DNA of 64,000 nucleotides from Henricia sp. BOLD:AAB3569 (taxonomy: Eukaryota; Echinodermata; Asteroidea; Spinulosida; Echinasteridae): contig JBBELK010000540.1 in the NCBI GenBank assembly GCA_037783545.1, positions 62,001 to 126,000 on the forward strand, read 5' to 3'. Below, one piece after another: positions 36,401 through 47,600 of the stretch. The position numbers and the translations under genes were made by a program. Position 1 is the stretch's first letter. The number at the start of each line of letters is the position of its first letter. Below the pieces are notes generated by a model that ran no database searches, was not told the origin of the DNA, and saw only the letters and a program-made list of their open reading frames with translations.

Positions 36401-39400
36401 CAATGTCTGTGCATAAAATTTAGACCTTGGATAGTCATGACCAGTATCGAAGGAAACAAGTTCGTATCGAAGGAAACAAGTTCGTATCTCAAACGGTTGA
36501 ATTTTTACAGATTTTTGAATTTGTAAGGAATTAAATTTCAGGCGCATGTAATCTGACACCTGGTGACGTCATCAAGATGTAACATCTTTGGTAAAGTACT
36601 TTAGTATTTGTTCCTTATTGTGACCAGGTTTGATGACGATCCAAGCTTTGCAAGCGACCCTTAGACCAGTGATACAGACTGTGGTTTGTCTATGGGACTT
36701 GGGGATAGTGTATGCATGTTTATGTACACTCATATATACTGCACTGTGTGTATGCTGTAGTATAGGTTGCTAGATTAAAAAATTAATAACAAATCAACAA
36801 ATGACGTCACACTAATGTAACTTGGTATGTTATATGTTAATGACCAAGTCTACGTCCCTGCTTGGTTTCAAGGTCATACGACCATTAGAGGAAGTGAACG
36901 ACCTTGGCTAATGTATGCTGTACAAACGGGCTTATTTGATGACGTCATCGTTACGCCACCAAATTTTGCTGCTAATATGCGTTAGACCAAGTCACAACAA
37001 ACCTGAAACAAAATATTTGACCTTCATCGGCCGTTTCGTTCTCTAGATATAGCTGTTAAAAGGATGCACGTTCAAGCGAGTGTAATTTGACACCTGGTGA
37101 CGTCATCAAACTTTTGAAAGTATGGGCGTATTCACTGACCCTCAGTGAACATATGCACCAATTTTGGGCCAATTTGCAAAAACTTCGCCACAGACATCTC
37201 TTCAAAATGCGTTTTGGCCATTTTTCAACTTGCCGCTAGAGGGCGCTGTTTCGTGTGACGACTTAACTTTTGGTATTTTTGTAATGCCCAAGGGGTCCCG
37301 AGACTAACAACGTTGACCCAATTTCGGTATCTGCTACCAGTTTTAAATGACAACGCAGCCTCGTTTTCGACCAATAGGAAGCAAGATTCAAGGTCATTGT
37401 CTCTGCATGAAATTTAGACATTGGATAGTCATGACCATTGCCGAAACAAAAATGTTTGTATCTCAAACGGTTGAATTTTTTTAATTTTTTTAATTTTTAA
37501 GGCATTAAATTTCAGACACATGTAATCTGACCCCTGGTGACGTCATCAAGATGTAACCTCTTTGGTATAGTACTTTAGTATGGGTTCCTTATTGTGACCA
37601 AGTTTGATGATGATCCAAGCTTTGCAAGCGACCCTTCTAGCAGCGAGATAGACTATGTGCTTTGTCTATGGGAAATGGGGTAGTGCAGATGTATGGCGAT
37701 TGTTCATGCTTATGTACACCCGTATATACTGCACTGTGTGTATGCTGTGGTATAGGTTGCCAGATTCAAAAATTCATAACAAATCAACAAAGGACGTCAC
37801 ACTAATGTAACTTGGTATGTTATATGTTAATGACCACGTCTACGTCCCTGCTAGGTTTCAAGGTCATACGCCCATTAGAGGAAGTGAACGACCTTGGCAA
37901 ATGTATGCTGCACAAACGGGCTTATTTGATGACGTCATCGTTACGCCACCAAATTTTGCTGCTAATATGCATTAGACCAAGTCACAACAAACCTAAAACA
38001 CAAAATTTGACCTCCATCGGCCTTTTCGTTCTCTATATATAACCGTTAGAAGAACGCATGTTCAACTGAGTGTAATTTGACACCTGGTGACGTCATCAAA
38101 CTTTTGAAGGTATGGGCATGTTCACTGACCCTCATTGAACATATGCACCAATTTTGGGCCAATTTGCAAAAACTTCGCCACAGACATCTCTTCAAAATAG
38201 GTTTTGGCCATTTTTCAACTTGCCGCTAGAGGGCGCTCTTTCGTGTCACGACTTAACTTTTGGTATTTTTGGAATGCCCAAGAGGTCTTGAGACTAACAC
38301 TTTTGACCCGATCTCTGTATCTGCTACCAGTTTTAAATGACAGGGCAGCCTCGTTTTCGACCAATAGGAAGCAAGATTCAAGGTCAATGTCTGTGTATGA
38401 AATTTAGACCTTGGATAGTCATGACCATTGCCGAAAGAATAAAGTTTGTATCTCAAACGGTTGAATTTTTACAGAAGTTTCAATTTGAAGGCCATATATT
38501 TCAAACGCTTGTAATCTGACACCTGATGACGTCATCAAAATGTAAACACATTTGTGCAGTACTTCACTATGAGGTGATTGTTGTGACCAAGTTTGATGAT
38601 GATCCGAGCTTTGCAAGTGACCATTTTGCCAGGCCGAAAGACCATGCGCTTTGTCTATGGGGTTTTGGGAGAAGAATAAAAAAAGCTAACTAGACCTGTG
38701 TTCGTTCTTGACAACGAACACATGGCTGTTCCCCTCCTTTTTATAAACATATATAGTGTTCGGGATGACCTTTGTTAGTGATCGTATATGAAGAAATCAC
38801 GATCGTATGTCAAACGGTTGAGTTTTTATCGATTTTTAAATATTGAATATTATTACATGCTCCTTTAATCTGACATGTAGGGAAGGTCAAAGGTGTTGCT
38901 ATATGTTTGGATACCCCCACCCTAGTCGAAGTGTAACACAGTTGACCCCATCGTGATATATTGTACCCCTTTCAAATGGCAAGGCAAAATCTGTTTGACC
39001 AATAGGAAACGAGGTCAAAGGTCAAGCCATGTGCGCATCTTAAAGCCATTTGTTAGTGATCGTATATGCAGAAGGAATCAAATTTGTAGGTCAAACGGTA
39101 GATTTTTTAATGATTTTTGAATATTTAATTACGTAATCATCTTGTCGCTAGAGGGCGCTATTTCGTACGATGACGTCATCACTTATATTTTTGGAAAGCT
39201 TACGGGCCTCTGGTAATAACACCATTGACCCCATCTCAATACCTCCTTTCACTTTCAAACTAAGGGCCACTTCCGGTTTCGACCGGTTTCGACCGGAAGT
39301 GAGCAAGGTCAAAGGTCACGGCCATATTTTTTGGATACACCACCCTAGGTCCAAGTGTAATACAGTTGACCACATCCAGATATCTTGTACCACTTTCAAA

Positions 39401-41584
39401 TGGCAAGGCAAAATCTGTTAGACCAATAGGAAACGAGGTCAAAGGTCAAGCCCTGTGCGCATCTTAAAGACATTTGTTAGTGATCGTATATGCCACAGGA
39501 ATCAATATCGTAGGTCAAACAGTTGATTTTTTATTGATTTTTGAATATTTAATTACGTAACATCTTGTCGGTAGAGGGCGCTATTTCGTACGATGACGTC
39601 ATCACTTATATTTTTGGAAAGCTTTAGGGCCTCTGGTAATAACACCATTGACCCCATCTCAATACCTCCTTTCACTTTCAAACTAAGGGCCACTTCCGGT
39701 TTCGACCGGAAGTGAGCAAGGTCAAAGGTCACCAACATATTTTTTAGATACCCCACCCTAGTCGAAGTGTAACACAAGTGACTTTGTCCAAATATCTTGC
39801 ACCACTTTTAAATGGAAAGGCAAAATCTGTTTGACCAATAGGAAACAAGGTCAAAGGTCAAGGCGTGTGCGCATCTTAAAGACATTTGTTAGTCATCATA
39901 TATGGCGAAGGAATCAAGTTCGTATGTCAAACGGTTGATTTTATATTGATTTTTGAATATTTAATTTATTAAACTTCATGCCCCTTTAATCTGACACGTG
40001 ATGACGTCATCATGACGTCATTAGTAGTGTGCACTACTTCACATAGTGACCAATGTCCATGTGAAGTTTGAAGTCAATCATGAATGTGCAAGTGCCCGAA
40101 ATAGCGTGCGAAAAAAGTGGAAGAAGGAAAAGAAAAAAAAAAATAAAAAAAAACTAGAAATGTGTTCGTTGAAAACGAACACATGGCTGTTCCCCTCCTT
40201 TTTATAAACATATGTGGTGTTCGGGATGACCTTTGTTAGTGATTGTATATGAATAAATCACGATCGTATGTCAAACGGTTGAGTTTTTATCGATTTTTAA
40301 ATATTGAATATTATTACATGCCACTTTAATCTGACATGTAGGGAAGGTCAAAGGTGTTGCTATATGTTTGGATACCCCACCCTAGTCGAAGTGTAACACA
40401 TTTGACCCCATCGTGATATATTGTACCCCTTTCAAATGGCAAGGCAAAATCTGTTTGACCAATAGGAAACGAGGTCAAAGGTCAAGCCATGTGCGCATCT
40501 TAAAGACATTTGTTAGTGATCGTATATGCAGAAGGAATCAAATTTGTAGGTCAAACGGTAGATTTTTTATTGATTTTTGAATATTTAATTACGTAATCAT
40601 CTTGTCGCTAGAGGGCGCTATTTCCTACGATGACGTCATCACTTATATTTTTGGAAAGCTTAAGGGCCTCTGGTAATAACACCATTGACCCTATCTCAAT
40701 ACCTCCTTTCACTTTCAAACTAAGGGCCACTTCCGGTTTCGACCGGAAGTGAGCAAGGTCAAAGGTCACGGCCATATTTTTTGGATACACCACCCTAGGT
40801 CCAAGTGTAATACAGTTGACCACATCCAGATATCTTGTACCACTTTCAAATGGCAAGGCAAAATCTGTTAGACCAATAGGAAACGAGGTCAAAGGTCAAG
40901 CCCTGTGCGCATCTTAAAGACATTTGTTAGTGATCGTATATGCCACAGGAATCAAGATCGTAGGTCAAACAGTTGATTTTTTATTGATTTTTGAATATTT
41001 AATTACGTAATCATCTTGTCGGTAGAGGGCGCTATTTCGTACGATGACGTCATCACTTATATTTTTGGAAAGCTTAAGGGCCTCTGGTAATAACACCATT
41101 GACCCCATCTCAATACCTCCTTTCACTTTCAAACTAAGGGCCACTTCCGGTTTCGACCGGAAGTGAGCAAGGTCAAAGGTCACAAAAATATTTTTTAGAT
41201 ACCCCACCCTAGTCGAAGTGTAACACAAGTGACTTTGTCCAAATATCTTGCACCACTTTCAAATGGCAAGGCAAAATCTGTTAGACCAATAGGAAACGAG
41301 GTCAAAGGTCAAGGGGTGTGCGCATCTCAAAGACCTTTGTTAGTCATCGTATATGCCGAAGGAATCAAGATCGTAGGTCAAACGGTTGATTTTTTATTGA
41401 TTTTCCAATATTTAATTTATTAAACTTCATACCCCTTTAATCTGACACGTGATGACGTCATCATGACGTCATTAGTACTGTGCACAACTTCACATAGTGA
41501 CCAATGTCCATGTGCAGTTTGAAGTCAATCATCAATGTGCAAGTGTCCGAAATAGCGTCTGAAAAAAGTGGAAGAAGGAAAAGA

Positions 41585-41618
<34 letters not shown>

Positions 41619-44600
41619 AGACCTGTGTTCGTTCTTGACAACGAACACATGGCTGTTCCCTTCCTTTTTATGAACATGTGTGGTGTTCGAGACGACCTAT
41701 TATCACCTATGTTGTTATATTTAACTATTTAATCATCTTGTCCCAAGAGAGCGCTATTTTATACGATGACGTAATCACTCACATTTTGGAAAGCTTGAGG
41801 CCCTTTGACATTAACACCCTTGACCCCGTATTTATACCCTCTACCATTTTCACACTAAAGGCCACTTCCCGTTTCGACCGGAAGTGAGCAAGGTCAAAGG
41901 TCACCAACCTATTTTTTAGATACCCCACCCTAGTTGAAGTGTAACACAACTGACCTCGTCCAAATATCTTGAACCACTTTCAAATGGCAAGGCAAGATCT
42001 GTTTGACCAATAGGAAACGAGGTCAAGGGTCAAGGCGTGTGCACATTTTAAAGACCTTTGTTAGTCATCGTATATGGCGAAGGAATCAAGATCGTAGGTC
42101 AAACGGTTGATTTTGTATTGATTTTTTAATGTCTAATTTATTAAACATCATGCCCCTTTAATCTGACACGTGATTACGTCATCATAACGTAATCAGTTAA
42201 AGACCTTTGTTAGTTATTGTATATGGCGCAGGAATCAAGATAGTAGCTAAAATGGTTGATTTCTTACGGATTTTTTATATCCCATTTATTTTATTTGATG
42301 CCCCTTTAATCTGACACGTGATGACGTCATTATGACGTCATTAGTGAAAGACCTTTGTTAGTGATCATATTTGGCGCAGGAATCAAGATCGTAGCTCAAA
42401 CGGTTGATTTTTTATTGATTTTTTATATTTCATTTATCTGTTTTCATGCCCCTTTAATCTGACATGTGATGACGTCGTCCTGACGTCATCATTTAAAGAC
42501 ATTTATTAGTGGTCGTATATGGCGCAGGAATGAAGATCATAGCTCAAACGGTTGATTTGTTATTGATTTTTGAACATTTAATGTTATCAAATACCCCTTT
42601 AATCTAACACATTGAGCAAGGTCAAAGGTCGCCACCATATTTTTTGGATACCCCACCCTAGTCGAAGTGTAACACAATTGACCCCGTCCAAATATCTTGT
42701 ACCACTTTCAAATGACAAGGCAAAATCTGTTTGACCAATAGGAAACAAGGTCAAAGGTCAAGGCGTGTGCGCATCTGAAAGACATTTGTTAGTCATCATA
42801 TATGGCGAAGGAATCAAGTTCGTATGTCAAACGGTTGATTTTATATTGATTTTTGAATATTTAATTTATTAAACTTCATGCCCCTTTAATCTGACACGTG
42901 ATGACGTCATCATGACGTCATTAGTAGTGTGCACAACTTCACATAGTGACTAATGTCCATGTGAAGTTTGAAGTCAATCATGAATGTGCAAGTGCCCGAA
43001 ATAGCGTCTGAAAAAAGTGGAAGAAGGAAAATAACAAAAAGAAAAAAAAGAAAAAAAAAACTAGAAATGTGTTCGTTAAAAACGAACACATGGCTGTTCC
43101 CCTCCTTTTTATAAACATATATGGTGTTCGGGATGACCTTTGTTAGTGATCGTATATGAATAAATCACGATCGTAGGTCAAACGGTTGAGTTTTTATCTA
43201 TTTTTAAATATTGAATATTATTACATGCCCCTTTAATCTGACATGTAGGGAAAGTCAAAGGTGTTGCTATATGTTTGGATACCCCACCTTAGTCGAAGTG
43301 TAACACAGTTGACCCCATCGTGGTATATTGTACCCCTTTCAAATGGCAAGGCAAAATCTGTTTGACCAATAGGAAACGAGGTCAAAGGTCAAGCCATGTG
43401 CGCATCTTAAAGACATTTGTTATTGATCGTATATGCAGAAGGAATCAATTCGTAGGTCAAACGGTAGATTTTATATTGATTTTTGAATATTTAATTACGT
43501 AATCATCTTGTCGCTAGAGGGCGCTATTTCGTACGATGACGTCATTACTTATATTTTTGGAAAGCTTAAGGGCCTCTGATAATAACACCATTGACCCCAT
43601 CTCAATACCTCCTACCACTTTCAAACTAAGGGCCACTTCCGGTTTCGACCGGAAGTGAGCAAGGTCAAAGGTCACGGCCATATTTTTTGGATACACCACC
43701 CTAGGTCGAAGTGTAATACAGTTGACCACATGCAGATATCTTGTACCACTTTCAAATGGCAAGGCAAAATCTGTTAGACCAATAGGAAACGAGGTCAAAG
43801 GTCAAGGGGTGTGCGCATCTCAAAGACCTTTGTTAGTCATCGTATATGCCGAAGGAATCAAGATCGTAGGTCAAACGGTTGATTTTTTATTGATTTTCCA
43901 ATATTTCATTACGTAATCATCTTGTCGCTAGAGGGCGCTATTTCGTACGATGACGTCATCACTTATATTTTTGGAAAGCTTAAGGGCCTCTGATAATAAC
44001 ACCATTGACCCCATCTCAATACCTCCTACCACTTTCAAACTAAGGGCCACTTCCGGTTTCGACCGGAAGTGAGCAAGGTCAAAGGTCACAAAAATATTTT
44101 TTAGATACCCCACCCTAGTCGAAGTGTAACACAAGTGACTTTGTCCAAATATCTTGCACCACTTTCAAATGGCAAGGCAAAATCTGTTTGACCAATAGGA
44201 AACGAGGTCAAAGGTCAAGGGGTGTGCGCATCTCAAAGACCTTTGTTAGTCATCGTATATGCCGAAGGAATCAAGATCGTAGGTCAAACGGTTGATTTTT
44301 TATTGATTTTTGAATATTTAATTTATTAAACTTCATACCCCTTTAATCTGACACGTGATGACGTCATCATGACGTCATTAGTACTGTGCACAACTTCACA
44401 TAGTGACCAATGTCCATGTGAAGTTTGAAGTCAATCATGAATGTGCAAGTGTCCGAAATAGCGTCTGAAAAAAGTGGAAGAAGGAAAAGAAAAAAAAAAA
44501 TAAAAAAAAAAAAAAAAATCTTAACGAAAACAAAGGCTGTTCCCAACCGTGTTGGAACAGCCAAAAATCTTAACGAAAACAAAGGCTGTTCCGACCGTAT

Positions 44601-47600
44601 CGGAACAGCCAAAAAAATCGTAACGAAAACAAAGGCTGTTCCCAACCGTGTTGGAACAGCCAAAAAAAAAAAAAAAAAAATCAGAACAGTTTCAAAGGCT
44701 TTCCGCAGGAGTGCGGAAAGCCAAAAAAAAAAATCAGAACAGTTTCAAAGGCTTTCCGCAGGAGTGCGGAAAGCCAAAAATCAGAACAGTTTCAAAGGCT
44801 TTCCGCAGAAGTGCGGAAAGCCAAAAAAAAAATCAGAACAGTTTCAAAGGCTTTCCGCAGAAGTGCGGAAAGCCAATTACCCAATTTCAAAATTCACAAG
44901 AGTCGTTTCATTACTTCAGTTGATTGAGAAACAGTTAACTTAATGTTCAGTAATGTGTGTATCCAGTCCACCACGCTTGTCAATGACCTCCAGACATCAT
45001 CTTCTCATCCATGGTGTTGATGAGTCTGGTCACCCGCTGCCGAGGATAGCCATCCATTCTTCCTATAATAATCATTTCTTCCCCTGTGTCCCTAAATTCA
45101 TTACCATGGGCAGCAGCATATGGTGCAACATGTGGACGCAGAATTTCGTTGACATATCGGTGGGCATTCAAATTACAGTTGATCTGGCTCGCATTTTTGG
45201 CCTGGAAGGAATCCAGAGAATGGTGTGGCATGCAAATTCGCCTGACCTGAATCCCATCGAGCATCTTTGGGACCAGCTTAAACAGCTAGAATCCCCCTTC
45301 CACATTTTTTTAGTTTTTCTGTTTATCATGGAGGTGTACACATGTATGTGTCTACAACACCATCACAACTTGTTTTTCACAAAAAAATCGACAGGCTTTT
45401 GCTTAAAACGTAAAGCAGTTCCGACCCTCCTCACCCGAAATTCTGAAACGCTCGAGGTCACTTGGCTTGTTTATCAACAGGGTTTTGACGTCATCCTGAG
45501 AAACATACAAAACAGTCTGTGCAGTATTGAATGGAAAATACACGAAGTGAATGTTTATCATGCCTGTTTTTTCCTTGTATAAATTCAAAATACAAATGTG
45601 AAAAACACTTCATGTAATATGACAACAATCTACTAATTACCTGTTTTGTGAAAAAACGATGAAATTGTGGCTCACAATGAAGCTCTTTTGAAGTAAATAC
45701 TGGTGCATTGCGACGGGTGGTTTTGTCACGGAACGAACGGCATTCACAGCGGTCTGTGTACAGCATGGTACGGTCCGCTGCGGGCGTAGTTCCCACGTGT
45801 TTGAACATCGGCCGTACAAGTTATAGAATGAGCGACTCATTTTTCTCTCTCTTGGTAATAGAAAAGAAAATCTTTCTTTTTCCATAGTGTCTGGTAAAAC
45901 ATACAACCACGCAGCTACTGGGCATATCTCTGGCTTTTTGGACCAACAAAATTCTTCAAAAAACACCATCTAACAGAGACGGTTTTCCAAGTTTTTTGCG
46001 TGTAAACGTATGGAGCTAACAACCGTGTTGACTTCTCTTTCTCAAGATTGCGTCACGGGGTCACGCGCATATCATGAATACCTAATGAGCGTTTCAGAAA
46101 TCGCGAAAATCTCATTTTCGAAAAGCGCACTTTTGTCAGAGACCTTTAAAACAAAAATAAAAACCACGTCGGCAACAGGGATGTTTGGACTATCAAAAAA
46201 AGCCTAAATGCTGGATTTTCGTCACGGGGGATTCTTCCTCTTTAAGCGTTCTGTGTATGCCCGTATTAATGCAGTCATCACTCTGGATGACTTGTCACGC
46301 CTTATTGTAGGAAGAATGGATGGCTATCCTCAGCAGCGGGTGACCACGGACAAGCGTGGTGGATACACACATTACTGAACATTACTGAGCATTAAGTTAA
46401 CTGTTTCTCAATCAACTGAAGTAATGAAATCACTCTTGTGAATTTTGAAATTGGGTTATTTTGCCTTTAATTTGTGATCAGTCAGCTATGAAGTAATAGA
46501 TGCCTCTAATTTTCACACAAGTTACCTAACAACCATAGAAATATTCTTTACTAGTCGTGATCTTTAAAAAGTTCTTACTTAAGACATTATGAGGAGTTAT
46601 TTAGGAGGGGCGCTTACTTTTTGTGTTGTGTTTATTTGAATTATTTGCTTTTCGAATTGTTTTCCCCTTATCTGCAATCATGAAGAAATCTCTCAACTCT
46701 TCCAGCCTGTGAGCTTGGAAAGAGCATGGTTAATGAAACGCATAGATGTCATTTTGTGTACTACATATGGGGGAAGGGAGGGGACTAGGGCTGTGAATGG
46801 CATGCGTACCAAGTGTGACCGGACCCACTTGGTCGGTCACGTTTATTATATAAAACCACTCTACCGCACAGTTCTTGCCAACACTCCCTAGTGGTTGTTC
46901 ATGTTGGTTCCTTTAGGTATTTTTGAAGGAACAATTGCTGGGGTTGTGGTGGCTGGACTGTGGCATTTCAATTAGGCACACTTGGCTTGGTGGAATGTGC
47001 CAGTTGTAATTTATTTAACATTCTTCTGCTTGTTTGACCATGACTGTACACCAGGCAGCATATAAGGGCGTTGTTTTGGCATTTATGGCAGTTCTCATGT
47101 CCTGACTGCCCCGTATAGTACCGGTACTGCTGGTGCCACTCTCTTCGGAGTTAAAATATCGACTTCTTGAATTCAAAATGATTGACTTTTTCTCATTTTT
47201 ACTCATTTGCGTTTCCTTTGCCACGCGCGCCCCCTGTTCCTTTCTTTTTCATCCATTCTACCACTTAATTGGTTACACAAGGTTATAGTCGAGTCCATCA
47301 CAAGTCTATCACAACTTCAGAGCCGATAAAATCACAAGTCCGTGACAAGTCCCGCACAAGTCCAGTAACAAGAAGCAATGAATGAACACGCACGAAAGAA
47401 TGCCTTTGTTGGAGTTCATTTGAATAGCTTGTGACTTGAATTAAGACCCAGGGACTTGTGGTGGACTTGTGAAGGCTTGTAAGGACTTGTGATGGACTCG
47501 ACTACAACCCTTATGCATATGGGAAGGGGACAGGTAAACAAATGCAGAATTTGTGTATGCATTATTTGGATGGCCCATGGCAAAATTATATACTGATACG

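Larger units (their letters stand above)
30107..46633. mobile_element. 16.5 kb block bounded by 175 bp inverted repeats
   Basis: The left arm (30107-30280) and right arm (46459-46633) are inverted copies: aaagtaag, ctaaataactcctcac, aaagatcacgactagtaaag, aatatttctatggttgttag, then gaggcat, cttcatagctgactga, cacaaattaaag. Between them are tandem array 1, tandem array 2, the hairpin cassette and a Tc1-like element. The whole block lies in one CatSper intron. It could be a single giant element, or an old palindromic MITE that received the arrays. Confidence 0.75.

Noticed and set aside
30898-38456. Recurring 67-codon open frames on both strands (MRYKHFCFGNGHDYP.. and MAIFQLAARGRSFV..) suggesting a repeated small gene
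   Set aside because: They recur at exactly the tandem-unit spacing, overlap each other on opposite strands, and have no start context or domain. They are translations of array 1.
44519-44878. Regular short repeats with unique-looking spacers that resemble a CRISPR array
   Set aside because: The spacers are A tracts, not unique sequences, and the context is clearly animal DNA.
44425-44943. 172-codon Lys-rich open frame with repeated KTKAVPNRVGTAK and QFQRLSAGVRKA segments
   Set aside because: It is the hairpin cassette with A tracts read through. Repeat length happens to keep frame; no start or end makes sense as a gene.
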